A DNA stretch of 64,000 bases from AV80 sp035536995 (lineage in GTDB: Bacteria; Verrucomicrobiota; Verrucomicrobiia; Chthoniobacterales; UBA10450). The notes beneath the pieces were generated by a model. It ran no database searches. It had not been told where the DNA came from and saw only the letters and a list, made by a program, of their open reading frames with translations. The stretch spans positions 98,994-162,993 of the forward strand of contig DATLNB010000034.1 in NCBI GenBank assembly GCA_035536995.1. The letters are read 5' to 3'. Below are positions 16,985 to 26,331 of this stretch, piece after piece. The translations under genes and the position numbers were made by a program. Each line of letters starts with the position of its first letter. Position 1 is the first letter of the stretch.

Positions 16985-18124
16985 CTATACGCGCGTCGGC
17001 ATGGGGTGACGGGGCAGGTCGATCGTAAAGATACATCCCGAGCCCGGGATATCACGGACGTTGAGCGTCCCCTTATTTGCCTCGACACTGCGCCGGGAGA
17101 TAGAAAGTCCCAGCCCCAGGCCGGACCTATCGGACCCGCGTTGGGTGAAGGGAAGGAACATTTTTTCAACGTCGCCGCTGGGAAGGCCGCCGCACTGGTC
17201 CTCCACCTCGATTAGAATGCGATCGCCCGTGGCATAAACCTTCAAGAGCACCTCACTCAGAGGGTGGGTAAACTTGAAGGCGTTTTGGAGCAAGTTCCCA
17301 ACGGCCGAAAGGAGCAACTCCCGGTCGGCATCAATGGCCAGCTTCGAATCGACGTAGGAAACTCTGAACGTGCATTTGTGAACCTGTGCCTCCAGGGAAG
17401 CAGAGAGCTGAATTTCAGCAATGAAGTCCGCCAGGGAAAATAAACGGTTTTGCGGGGGGATACCGGCTTTCATCCGGGCTTCGGTAAGGGAACGATCGAT
17501 GAGGTTTTTCAACCCAACCAGGCTTCGGTCGAGGACAGCGCCGGTGGCGCCGGTCATTCCCACCGCGCCCGCTTTAATGGCGGTGAGGGCGAGAGTTGCG
17601 CTGTTTAGGTGGTTACGCAGCTCATGGGCGAAAAATCCCAACCGCTCATTCTCGTGGGCGTCTTTGTCGGCAAAGATGTTATCGCGCTGCACGTTGAACT
17701 CCGCCGCGGCGACGGCGATCGCATTGTCCAGGCAGCGATTTAGCGTGCGGAACTCGTCGTTCGAGATCGGCTCGTTCCGTTCGACGGCCAGATCGGTCAC
17801 TGCCTGGCACAGATCACCGTAGTCATGCACGACCTGCTCGATGGTAAAACCATTCTGCAACAACTCACGGCCATGCTCCTTTGCTCCTATGCCCATCTCG
17901 GAAAGCACTGCATCCACCCCGCTGGCGGGACCCGACAGACGGTTGCTTTCCGCGCAATGCCTTAGTTCCTCCGCCTTCAGCGTCTTGATAATTTGATCAA
18001 GGAACAACGTGATGCCGTGATCCAATTCCCGTGCGTTATTCCTGGGGGCGGGCCTTTCCGCGACTTTCATCCGGCAGCGCTCAATTAATTCCCCTCGATT
18101 TTCCGTCAAGAATTCGTACATCAT
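16985..18124 (-). CDS. Soluble histidine kinase with RsbRD-like N-terminal domain
   Basis: A 379-aa kinase without membrane segments. Residues about 5-155 are an all-helical domain resembling the RsbRD/RsbR N-terminal sensor (LIERCRMKV, GFTIEQVVHDYGDLCQAVTDLA). HisKA follows with His167 in FFAHELRNHLNSA, then HATPase with the N box (NLLQNAFKF), the unusual G1 box VEDQCGGLP (the DxGxG is changed to DQCGG), and GLGLGLSISRR. It ends convergently 69 bases from the usher-like gene, and 235 bases separate it from the upstream regulator gene. The RsbRD similarity suggests stress input. Confidence 0.82.
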   Translation of the reverse strand: MMYEFLTENRGELIERCRMKVAERPAPRNNARELDHGITLFLDQIIKTLKAEELRHCAESNRLSGPASGVDAVLSEMGIGAKEHGRELLQNGFTIEQVVHDYGDLCQAVTDLAVERNEPISNDEFRTLNRCLDNAIAVAAAEFNVQRDNIFADKDAHENERLGFFAHELRNHLNSATLALTAIKAGAVGMTGATGAVLDRSLVGLKNLIDRSLTEARMKAGIPPQNRLFSLADFIAEIQLSASLEAQVHKCTFRVSYVDSKLAIDADRELLLSAVGNLLQNAFKFTHPLSEVLLKVYATGDRILIEVEDQCGGLPSGDVEKMFLPFTQRGSDRSGLGLGLSISRRSVEANKGTLNVRDIPGSGCIFTIDLPRHPMPTRV

Positions 18125-18359
18125 AACCTTGGTGCGATGAGATCGCCTTCACGTGCAGTGGGAAGGGGCCGCACCCGCGGTCGATTGACGCTGCGCCGAA
18201 CTACGCGTTAAGCTACGCCCGGACACACTAGTTGGCTAGCGACATTCACGACTGAGAGGGCAGCAAGGCGAATCGCAGAAAAGCTCCTCTCCCGTAAGAG
18301 AGTGCCGGGCAAACCGCTGCCGTCGGAGAAGAGGCCGACCCGCTTGAAGCACGCGAAAA

Positions 18360-18836
18360 TCAGTTAACGTCATCTCGATCCAACGCCAGCAATTCTTCGA
18401 TTTTCTCCTGCATCACAGGAGGGCGACACGGCTTCTGCAAGAAGTTTACTGAATCAGCATCGATCCCGTAGAGAGTCAGCGTTGCCGCCGGATGACCGGA
18501 GCAGAACAAGATCCAGGAGTTAGGCAGGATCGCCTCTAATTGGTCGGCTAGCTCCCTGCCGGATAATCCGCGCATCACGACATCAAGGACGGTCACGCGG
18601 ATCTCCGGATGGGCGCGTGCAATGGTCAGGGCGGATTCGCCGTTTTCCGCGCTCAAGGTGAGGTAACCGAAAAGCTTGAGGGAAAGCGCCAGTATCATGC
18701 GCATGGCCGGATCGTCGTCGACCACCAGAATAGTAGCCGCAACCGCCTCAGAACCCTCCTTCCCTTCAGAGCGTGGATTGAAGGCCGGGACGTCGCCCGT
18801 CAGGCTAGGCTCCGACGATTTTGTTTCGGATAGCAT
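18360..18836 (-). CDS. Single-domain response regulator
   Basis: About 158 aa from the ATG at 18836 (a TTG at 18863 would add 9 residues). A variable 35-residue leader precedes a receiver with LVVDDDPAM, phospho-acceptor Asp in VTVLDVVMRGLSG and Lys in LQKPCRPP. No output domain. It overlaps the end of the LuxR-type regulator gene by 32 bases, so it belongs to the same minus-strand operon, as its last member. It resembles the C-terminal receivers of hybrid kinases and may act as a phosphate sink for the large kinase upstream. Confidence 0.82.
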   Translation of the reverse strand: MLSETKSSEPSLTGDVPAFNPRSEGKEGSEAVAATILVVDDDPAMRMILALSLKLFGYLTLSAENGESALTIARAHPEIRVTVLDVVMRGLSGRELADQLEAILPNSWILFCSGHPAATLTLYGIDADSVNFLQKPCRPPVMQEKIEELLALDRDDVN

Positions 18837-19488
18837 AACGAACCAGGCTGGCGAATGAATCAAGATTCAGTTTTCGAAGAATGCTGGCGCGATGGGTCTC
18901 AGCCGTCCGCACGCTGATACCGAGGGCTTCCGCGACCTCTTTGTTACTCTTCCCTTCCGCGAGGAGCTGCACGATTTCCCGCTCACGCGTAGTCACTCGT
19001 TGCCCCGGTTCGGTCGCATCACGATTCCCATCGCCGCGGTTGAGCATGTTCGAAAACAAGATCTCCGACACCTGACTGGTGAAAAACGGCTTGTGCCGCG
19101 CCAGCGACTGAATGGCTTCGACGAGGAAATGGTGCGCCTCTGATTTAAAGATGAAACTCTTTACCCCGGCCTCGAAAGCTTGCCGGATCAGGGCATCAGT
19201 TTCATGACCGGTGAACATAAGGATTTCGATGCCCGGCAGGTTACGCTTGATCTGGACCGCGGCGTCCAGGCCGTTGAGCTCAGGCATCGTCATATCCATG
19301 ATGACGATGTCCGGCTCGAGTTGCTTGGCCATGGCGACGGCTTCCCGTCCGGTGGTAGCTACGCCGCAGACTTGCCACCCTTCTTCGCGCTCGATAACGG
19401 CGCGTGTGCCCTGGCGCATCACGTCGTGATCGTCGGCAATCAAAATCCGGAGACTGGATCCGGCGACCAAGTGTAATTGTGTTTTCAT
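18805..19488 (-). CDS. NarL/FixJ-type response regulator with LuxR HTH
   Basis: A 227-aa transcription regulator. The receiver (about 14-130) has IADDHD, Asp in IVIMDMTMPELNGLD, and a Thr/Lys switch (FTGHE, IFKSEAHH). The LuxR-type HTH at the C-terminus reads VTTREREIVQLLAEGKSNKEVAEAL and RTAETHRASILRKL. It overlaps the big hybrid kinase by ATGA, so that kinase is its most probable partner. Start ATG at 19488. Confidence 0.9.
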   Translation of the reverse strand: MKTQLHLVAGSSLRILIADDHDVMRQGTRAVIEREEGWQVCGVATTGREAVAMAKQLEPDIVIMDMTMPELNGLDAAVQIKRNLPGIEILMFTGHETDALIRQAFEAGVKSFIFKSEAHHFLVEAIQSLARHKPFFTSQVSEILFSNMLNRGDGNRDATEPGQRVTTREREIVQLLAEGKSNKEVAEALGISVRTAETHRASILRKLNLDSFASLVRYAIRNKIVGA

Positions 19489-22400
19489 GAAGTTCCGTTC
19501 CGATGGCCGAGTGCGCTTCTCAGAGTACTGAGCAACATTTCCTTGTTATAGGGCTTGGTCAGACACGCCTGAACGTTGAGTCCGGGAAGTTCATGGAGGC
19601 CCCGCTCCAGGCTGCCCTTCCCAGTGGACGCAATGATGCGCACGCCGGGTTTCATTTTTTGCAATGTGCGAATAAGCGCGATGCCATCCATCAGCGGCAT
19701 GGCCAGGTCAGTTAGCACTAACTGGATCTCTTCCTGGCGCGCCGCGAAAATGGCCAGGGCCTCCGGCGCGTCGAGCGCGGTTTCCACGGAATACCCATGA
19801 CGTTCCAGCAATTCCCTGGCGACCTTTAGGATCAACTGTTCATCATCGACCACCAGGAGCAGTTCCCCGTTAGCTCGTGGGAGGGTTACAGGTTCGCTTT
19901 CCTTTACCGCGCTGAATGCATCCGTTTTCGCTGGAAGGTAGACATTGAAGCTCGTTCCTCGCCCGATCTCGCTTTCGACAGTGAGAAATCCCCCATGGCC
20001 TTTTACGATTCCAATCACCGTCGAAAGCCCCAATCCCGTACCGAGGCCAAGCCCTTTCGTGGTAAAGAATGGATCGAAGATCTGGTCGATGATTTCTCGC
20101 GCGATCCCCATCCCCGTGTCCTTGACCTCGAAGAGAACGTAAGTGCCGGCCTTGGCTCCGGGAGTCATACTTGCGTAGTGCTCGTCTACCGCAAAGTTAG
20201 CCGCCGACAGGGTAAGGTTGCCGCCAGCCGGCATCGCATCCCGCGCATTCACGCAGAGGTTCAGCAAAATCTGATGGAGTTGGGTCGGGTCGCCTTCGAT
20301 CGGCCAGAGGGAGTCCAGATGATTGGTCCGCACGGTGATCGATTTTGGGAAGGTCCCTCCGGCGATCTTGGCCATATCGTTAATGAGGTGCGCCGGCTGG
20401 AGGAGGAGCTGCGCGCCCTCGGCCCCGCGGGCGAACGTGAGGACTTGCTTGACGATATCGGCCCCGCGTTGGGCACACGTCTCAATGGTGGAGAGAATCA
20501 TTTCGTCCGCCGGGGGCATCTCGCTTCGGCGCAGGACAGCGGACCCCATCAGGATCGGGGCTAGTATATTGTTCAAGTCATGCGCGACTCCGCTGGCCAG
20601 CGTGCCGATGCTTTCCAGGCGCTGGGCCCGCATGAATTGCTCTTCGATCCTTTTTTGTTCCGTGATGTCGGTGTTGATGATGAGAAACGATTTCGGCGCG
20701 CCGGCATCATCCCGGACCAGTGTCCAACGGCTGCGGACGGTAACATGCCCGCCGTCCTTGCAGCTGTGCCTGCACTCGCCGGCCCAACTTCCGTTTTCCA
20801 AAGCCGCCGTCCGCCTGGATGCCGCGCCCGCAGGGTCGTTCTTCCAAATAATGGAAGCGGCGGGCCGCCCCGCCGCTTCGGCCGCGGTCCAGCCGTAAAG
20901 ATTTTCCGCGCCCTGGTTCCAATATTCGACTCGGTCCTCCATGTCCCGCACCATGATCGCGTCCTGCGCCAGATCGAGGAGCCGGGCTTGCTCCTGGATT
21001 CGTGCTTCACCCGCTCGCGCGATTTCTTCCGCCCGTCTGCGCTCCGTTACGTCCAGCATGATCCCGCGGTGTTTGACCGTGCGTCCCGGCAGGGCATCCA
21101 TACTGACGCGATCCTTGAACCAGACTTCGCGGCCGTCGGCTGAAATCATCCGATACTCGAGTTCTTTAGGCCGGGAATGTCCGTTTCCGGCCTTGGAGTC
21201 GCGGATGGTTTTTTCCAGGTCCTCCGGGTGGACGTGGCTCCTCCAAAATCCCGGTTCAGCGAGCCAGCGCGCGGTGGGGTACCCAAGGATCTCCTCAGCC
21301 TTCTCGCTGATAAACGTCATCCGGTTGGCCTCCTCGTCCGTCTCCCAAACGATGCCGTCGACTGAGTTGATGATATTGGTCAGGTGCGCATCCGCTTCGC
21401 GCCTGGCCTCCTCGGCCTCCCGCTGTTTGGTCACGTCCATGGCGATCGCCAGTTGGGCGCGGCGCCCTTCAAATTCAATGGCGGCCGCACAAATCTCGGC
21501 CATGAGGGTTTCGCCGTTCTTTTTCCGGTGCCGCCAGACCCCGGCGGCATGGGCGCCGTCCGATGTCACCGTCCCAGGCTCGGGCGACGCCGGAATAGCC
21601 TCGAGCGGGCCAATGTCCGCGACCGTCATGGCGAGAAATTCATCGCGCGAATAGCCGTAGTGCTCGACGGCGGCGTCATTCACCGCCAGAAAGCGAAGCG
21701 TCTCGGCATCGTAAACCCACGTGGGACTGGGATAGGTGGCGAAAAGGACGCGGTATTGTTTTTCCTGCTGGCGCATTCTTTCCTGCGCCTGTTTTTGTTC
21801 GGTCACGTCGTAGATCGTGACAAAGGCCAGCTGGCCCCATACGGGGTCCTCAACGAGGCGGCCGCTGTAACACAGGACGCGCTCCCAATCGCTCCCCACG
21901 CGGCGAAGGCGCGCTTCGAACTCGCGGACCTCCTCGCCGCGCAGGATGCGGGATAACGGCCACTCTTCCACGGGCAAAGGTTGTCCGTCCAGAGTGGAGA
22001 CCGAGAATTCTTGGGCGCAATCCGCGAGCCGAAAACGGCATTGGTCGCCCGCGGCCATGCCGTGCATTTCCAGAGCGGCTGGATTCCAGTCCAGCAATTG
22101 CCCCTCCAGATCGGAGATGACCAGGCCTTCCTTAAGGTTTGCAATGACCCGTTGCAGCCGCTCCTCGCTCTCGCGGACGATTTTTTCGGTGCGCAGCTTC
22201 TCGCCGATGTCACGCACAAAGGCGGTGAACATCGGGGGTTCCCCGGAGCCAATCCGCGTGACAGCCAACTCCGCGGGAAATTCCGCACCGTCGGCCCGCA
22301 ACGCAGTCACTTCCACCCGCCGGCCGAGCAGCCGTGCGTCACCGGTTTGAAGGCAGAGTTGGAGTCCACGATCGTGGTCCTCGCGCAGCCTTTCCGGGAT

Positions 22401-22988
22401 GATCAGGTCCACCAGCCGCTTTCCCACCGCTTCATCTCGCGAGTATCCGAATATTTTTTCAGAAGCCGGATTGAGCTGTACGATTTCTCCGCGGTGATTC
22501 ATGGTGACGACGGCGTCGAGCGCGGATTCCACGATTGCGCGGACGCGCTCCTCACTTTCGCGCAGCGCTTCCTGCGCCTTCGCCCGCTCGCGGCGAAGGC
22601 TGTCGTCCTCGACCGCACGAACCAACGCCTGGGGCAGGCGGGCCAGCCGGTCTTTCAGCAGATAGTCTGCTGCCCCCAGCTTGATAAGCTCCACCGCCGT
22701 TTCATCACCGATCGTTCCCGAGACAACGATAAAAGGTATATCGAGCTTCCTGGCCTGAAGCAGGGCCAGAGCGTCGCGCGCGTTAAACTGGGACAAATCG
22801 TAATCGCTCACGATCGCGTCAAATGACGAGTCGAGGCATTCGACATAAGCGGTTTTCGTGGCGGCGACTTTCACTTCCAGCGACAGACCGGCCCGGCGCA
22901 GTTCTGAGGTAATCAAGTCTGCATCGACAGGATTATCCTCAAGCAAGAGGAGACGGAGAGGCGAAGCGATTTGGTTGTTAGGCGACAT
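19485..22988 (-). CDS. Large soluble hybrid kinase, REC-multiPAS-HisKA-HATPase-REC
   Basis: A 1167-aa kinase with no membrane segments. An N-terminal receiver (about 10-130; LLLEDNPVD, Asp in IVSDYDLSQFNA) is followed by about five PAS/PAC units (about 140-770, with repeated ESEERxRxI and DVTEQKxxxE linkers). The HisKA site is GVAHDLNNIL. HATPase has NLCVNARDAM, DTGMGI and GTGLGLS. The C-terminal receiver has VVDDEQ and Asp in LVLTDLAMPLMDG. Five PAS domains suggest redox, light or small-ligand sensing. It overlaps a LuxR-type regulator (ATGA) downstream and a small receiver (11 bases) upstream, which predicts a phosphorelay inside the operon. Confidence 0.9.
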   Translation of the reverse strand: MSPNNQIASPLRLLLLEDNPVDADLITSELRRAGLSLEVKVAATKTAYVECLDSSFDAIVSDYDLSQFNARDALALLQARKLDIPFIVVSGTIGDETAVELIKLGAADYLLKDRLARLPQALVRAVEDDSLRRERAKAQEALRESEERVRAIVESALDAVVTMNHRGEIVQLNPASEKIFGYSRDEAVGKRLVDLIIPERLREDHDRGLQLCLQTGDARLLGRRVEVTALRADGAEFPAELAVTRIGSGEPPMFTAFVRDIGEKLRTEKIVRESEERLQRVIANLKEGLVISDLEGQLLDWNPAALEMHGMAAGDQCRFRLADCAQEFSVSTLDGQPLPVEEWPLSRILRGEEVREFEARLRRVGSDWERVLCYSGRLVEDPVWGQLAFVTIYDVTEQKQAQERMRQQEKQYRVLFATYPSPTWVYDAETLRFLAVNDAAVEHYGYSRDEFLAMTVADIGPLEAIPASPEPGTVTSDGAHAAGVWRHRKKNGETLMAEICAAAIEFEGRRAQLAIAMDVTKQREAEEARREADAHLTNIINSVDGIVWETDEEANRMTFISEKAEEILGYPTARWLAEPGFWRSHVHPEDLEKTIRDSKAGNGHSRPKELEYRMISADGREVWFKDRVSMDALPGRTVKHRGIMLDVTERRRAEEIARAGEARIQEQARLLDLAQDAIMVRDMEDRVEYWNQGAENLYGWTAAEAAGRPAASIIWKNDPAGAASRRTAALENGSWAGECRHSCKDGGHVTVRSRWTLVRDDAGAPKSFLIINTDITEQKRIEEQFMRAQRLESIGTLASGVAHDLNNILAPILMGSAVLRRSEMPPADEMILSTIETCAQRGADIVKQVLTFARGAEGAQLLLQPAHLINDMAKIAGGTFPKSITVRTNHLDSLWPIEGDPTQLHQILLNLCVNARDAMPAGGNLTLSAANFAVDEHYASMTPGAKAGTYVLFEVKDTGMGIAREIIDQIFDPFFTTKGLGLGTGLGLSTVIGIVKGHGGFLTVESEIGRGTSFNVYLPAKTDAFSAVKESEPVTLPRANGELLLVVDDEQLILKVARELLERHGYSVETALDAPEALAIFAARQEEIQLVLTDLAMPLMDGIALIRTLQKMKPGVRIIASTGKGSLERGLHELPGLNVQACLTKPYNKEMLLSTLRSALGHRNGTS

Positions 22989-23436
22989 CGATATTTAGAG
23001 GGGCGTTGCAGAACAGCCAGTAGATCCCGATTTGCCTCAGGCAGTCGGTGAACTGGTCGAAGTTAACCGGCTTCACGATGTAACTGTTCACGCCGAGCTG
23101 ATAACTTCTGACCAGGTCCTGCTCTTCCTGCGACGATGTGAGCACGACTACTGGAATGGTGCGCGTGCGGGCGTCGCTCTTGATTCGCCGGAGCACCTCG
23201 AGGCCGCCGATCTTTGGCAACTTCAGGTCCAGCAGAATCACTTTCGGGATCCGGATGCTTCCACGCTCGGGGGGTGCCCCCCGACCGAAAAGCAAATCGA
23301 GGGCTTCGACCCCGTCTCGAGCGACCTCGATGCGGTTGGCAAGCTGATGCTTCTTGAAAACCCGCAGCGTTAATTCCAAATCGGTCGGGTTATCCTCGAC
23401 GAGGAGTATGTCCGCCTCACCGTAATCAACCGGCAT
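22978..23436 (-). CDS. Rcp1-like single-domain response regulator
   Basis: A 152-aa receiver of the Rcp1 type: LLVEDNPTDLELTLRVFKKH, VARDGVEALDLLFG, Asp70 in VILLDLKLPKIGGLEVL, IPVVVLTSS, and Lys in YIVKPVNFDQF. This subfamily pairs with phytochrome-like and PAS kinases carrying a DLRAP-type H box, and just such a kinase (23426-25420) overlaps it by 11 bases. There is no output domain. Confidence 0.88.
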   Translation of the reverse strand: MPVDYGEADILLVEDNPTDLELTLRVFKKHQLANRIEVARDGVEALDLLFGRGAPPERGSIRIPKVILLDLKLPKIGGLEVLRRIKSDARTRTIPVVVLTSSQEEQDLVRSYQLGVNSYIVKPVNFDQFTDCLRQIGIYWLFCNAPLNIDVA

Positions 23437-25420
23437 CCGGACCTCCTGTCAGAGCAAAATGGAAGGTAGCGCCTTCGTTGGGCTTCGCTTCAGTCCAAAC
23501 CCTGCCGCCGTGGCGCTGCAGGATGCGGCGCACCAACGCAAGCCCCACGCCAGTGCCTTCGTACTCCTCAGCTAGATGGAGGCGCTGGAAGACGCCGAAT
23601 AATTTGTCGGCATATTTCATGTCGAAGCCGGCACCGTTGTCCTGCACGAAATAGCTATTGCCGCCAGCCTCTTGCCGGGCGCCTATGGTGATTACTGCGG
23701 GGTCACATTTCTGAGTATATTTGAAAGCATTTTCGAGCAGGTTGAACCAGACTTGTCGAAGTAAGGAACAGTCCGCCTCGCAGTCTGGCAGTTCACCCAC
23801 GCTGATGACCATCCGGCGGTCAGTGTTTGAGGCCTGCAGATCGGCGAGGCAGGCGTTGACTACGTCGGTTGTGCTTACCGTCCGAACCCTGAGGGCCTGG
23901 CGCCCCGTTCGGGAAAAAGTCAAAAGGTCATCGATCAACTGACCCATTTGGAGCGCGCTCTTTTCCACCAGCCCCAGGTAGCGAAGGCCCTCGGCCTCCA
24001 GGGCCGCGGAGTGGTCTTCCCGCACGATCCTGGAAAAGCCGCTGATTGCCCGCACGGGTGCCCGGAGATCGTGCGACACCGAATAGGAGAACGCTTCCAG
24101 CTCCCGATTGGCGCTCTCCAGTTGAAGAGTCCGATCGAGCACGCGTTGCTCGAGACTAGCGTTTAGCTGCTGCAAGGCTTCTTCAGCCTGCCGGCGTGCG
24201 GTCACGTCCCGGATGTTGCACTGGATCACTTTGGCCCCATTAACCAGGTAGACGTTGCTGACGAACTCCACCTCGATGCGTCGCCCGTCTCTTGTTTGGA
24301 GGGGGAGGTGTTCGTAGCGCACACGCTTGTCTTTTAATTCCGTGAACTCTTTCTCAGTGGCCCAGACGTCGTTGAAGAGCCCGAGCTCCCAGATCGGCTT
24401 GGCCAGAAACTGTTCGTGCGAAACGCCGAGAGTTGTGATCAAAGACGGATTCACATTGGCGACCATCCCGGTTTGGGCATCGACGATCAGAATCCCGTCT
24501 TGCGCCGTCTCGAAGAGCCGCCGATAGCGCAGCTCCGATGCAGCCAGTGACTCCGATATTCGTTTTTCATCGGTCACATCGCGCGCGACCTTCGACGCTC
24601 CGATGATTTTCCCCCCGGAGTCCCTGATGGCGGAAACCGTCACCGAGACATTCAGCGAAGTGCCATCCTGGCGTAGACGGACGGTCTCAAAATGTCGCAC
24701 GCAGACGCCGCGTCTAATTTGCCGCAGAATATGCGTTTCTTCGTCGTGTCGCTCCGGGGGAATGAGGCGGCGGATCGATTCACCCGTCATCTCGGCAGCG
24801 CGGTAGCCGAACATTTTTTCGGCGCCCGCGTTCCAGCTGGTCACGATGCCGTTCAGATCTTTTCCGACAATCGCGTCGTCTGACGACTCGACGATGGCGG
24901 CGAGCTGCGCCGCCGCTGCCTCGGCCTTCTTCCGCGCTGTGATGTCGGCCCGAATAGCCACATATTGCCGCGGGGTGCCGTGATCATTGAGGAAAGGCAC
25001 AATCGTTGTCTCGACCCAGTAAAAAGAGCCATCCTTTGCGCGGTTCTTGATCTCACCGTGCCAGACCTCGCCACTGCTGATCGTAGCCCAGAGATGGCGG
25101 ATGAACTCCGGCGGATGGATGCCTGAGTTGATCAGCCGATGGTCCTGGCCCAGTAATTCTTCCCGCGAGTATTTGGAGATCGCGCAAAACTTCTCGTTCA
25201 CGTACGTGATCCGGCCCTGAGGGTCGGTGATGGCGACAATGGCGTGCTCGTCGAGCGCGGCTTTCAGGTCGATAACCTCCCTCAGCAGTGTCTTTAATTC
25301 GGTTTCGGAGTGAAGGCGCTCTGCCAAAGGGATGATCTTGCTTCCCCCCGGCACAACCAAAGACGTCTGGGTCGCCTCCTGTTTTTCTTCTGCCGTGTCA
25401 TGGAGTGTGCCCATCTTCAT
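23426..25420 (-). CDS. Soluble multi-PAS histidine kinase, phytochrome-kinase-like H box
   Basis: A 664-aa protein. About three PAS/PAC units span residues 50-420 (HAIVAITDPQGRITYVNEKF first, then ESSDDAIVGKD and ETAQDGILIVDAQTG). A coiled coil leads to the HisKA motif SYSVSHDLRAPVRAISGFSRI, a type shared with bacteriophytochromes and their Rcp1 partners. HATPase has NLLENAFKYT, DNGAGFDMKYADKLFGVFQRLH and GTGVGLALVRRI. It overlaps the Rcp1-like gene, the expected partner. Start ATG at 25420, with another ATG at 25414. Confidence 0.9.
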   Translation of the reverse strand: MKMGTLHDTAEEKQEATQTSLVVPGGSKIIPLAERLHSETELKTLLREVIDLKAALDEHAIVAITDPQGRITYVNEKFCAISKYSREELLGQDHRLINSGIHPPEFIRHLWATISSGEVWHGEIKNRAKDGSFYWVETTIVPFLNDHGTPRQYVAIRADITARKKAEAAAAQLAAIVESSDDAIVGKDLNGIVTSWNAGAEKMFGYRAAEMTGESIRRLIPPERHDEETHILRQIRRGVCVRHFETVRLRQDGTSLNVSVTVSAIRDSGGKIIGASKVARDVTDEKRISESLAASELRYRRLFETAQDGILIVDAQTGMVANVNPSLITTLGVSHEQFLAKPIWELGLFNDVWATEKEFTELKDKRVRYEHLPLQTRDGRRIEVEFVSNVYLVNGAKVIQCNIRDVTARRQAEEALQQLNASLEQRVLDRTLQLESANRELEAFSYSVSHDLRAPVRAISGFSRIVREDHSAALEAEGLRYLGLVEKSALQMGQLIDDLLTFSRTGRQALRVRTVSTTDVVNACLADLQASNTDRRMVISVGELPDCEADCSLLRQVWFNLLENAFKYTQKCDPAVITIGARQEAGGNSYFVQDNGAGFDMKYADKLFGVFQRLHLAEEYEGTGVGLALVRRILQRHGGRVWTEAKPNEGATFHFALTGGPDAG

Positions 25421-25656
25421 GCAGGCCCGTTCGCTGTTACTTGCGCGATGGTAGTTTGACTGCTCGGGCCCCCATCGACCGCGACGATCGTCATGGCTCT
25501 TTGGTCCACAAGGGCAGGCATGACAGCGATCGGCATAGGTGAACGTAGTCCCCGCAGCGAACCACGCATCTTCACAAATCCTGATAACTGCGTAGGATAA
25601 CGCCTAGGTCGCAATCCTGATGGCTGGATCCGACGCGGTCGGCCTGAGCACAATGA

Positions 25657-26331
25657 CTAGGCAATAAGGCCCTGACGCAGAGCATACTCACCCAGCTCCG
25701 CGTCGTTTCGGATCTTCAGCTTGTCGATGATGTTAGTATGGTAGGTGCTGATCGTCTTGACGCTGAGGGAAAGCTCCGCCGCAATCTCCTTGACGCTCCC
25801 CCCCCGTGCAATCCTGAGAAAAACTTCAAACTCGCGCGGGGAAAGCGTTTCATGGGGTTTGCCTTGGACGGCTTGAAACGAATGCGCAAACTTCGCCGCG
25901 AACTCCTGACTGATGTATTTACCCCCTTCCAGCGCCACCCGGATCGCCCGGACAAGTTCTTCAACCGGGCTGGATTTCAAAATATATCCCGCCGCGCCGG
26001 CCTTGAGGGCGCGCGCCGCGAAGTCCTCTTCGCGCAACATGCTGACAATGAGAACGCGCCCGTTCGGGCAGCGCCTGCGAAAATCTGGCAGGACATCGAG
26101 ACCGCTTCGGTCGGGCTTCGTTACGCCTAGCAAGATAACGTCGAAGTCCCTCCGCGCGCAAAGGTCGAGGGCGGCGCGGGCCTTCTCCACGCGCTGGATT
26201 TGCCCTTCAAAATTTTGGGAGATTATCGCTTCCATCCCAATCGCGAAAATCGGCAACTTACTAATGATAAGAAAACTAAACCCCTTTGCGGATACCTTGC
26301 CGTTCTGCGAAGGAATCGGGCTTTGTTTCAT
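25657..26331 (-). CDS. LuxR-type regulator with degenerate receiver domain
   Basis: A 224-aa NarL-like protein. The receiver-like domain keeps the fold pattern (GRVLIVSMLREEDFAARALKAGAAGYILKSS) but lacks the phosphorylation chemistry. The acidic pair at its start is replaced (FLIISKLPIF), and the acceptor position is Gly69 in FDVILLGVTKPDRSG, where partners have Asp. The LuxR HTH is intact (LSPREFEVFLRIARGGSVKEIAAEL, KTISTYHTNIIDKL). It overlaps the XRE-receiver gene by ATGA. It probably binds DNA without phosphorylation control, or senses by another route. 236 bases without a gene follow before the next kinase. Confidence 0.88.
   Translation of the reverse strand: MKQSPIPSQNGKVSAKGFSFLIISKLPIFAIGMEAIISQNFEGQIQRVEKARAALDLCARRDFDVILLGVTKPDRSGLDVLPDFRRRCPNGRVLIVSMLREEDFAARALKAGAAGYILKSSPVEELVRAIRVALEGGKYISQEFAAKFAHSFQAVQGKPHETLSPREFEVFLRIARGGSVKEIAAELSLSVKTISTYHTNIIDKLKIRNDAELGEYALRQGLIA

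Noticed and set aside
25417..25653. 78-codon minus-strand open frame overlapping the PAS kinase start by ATGA
   Set aside because: Arg/Pro-rich composition without any motif or signal; looks like a random frame in a GC-rich gap.
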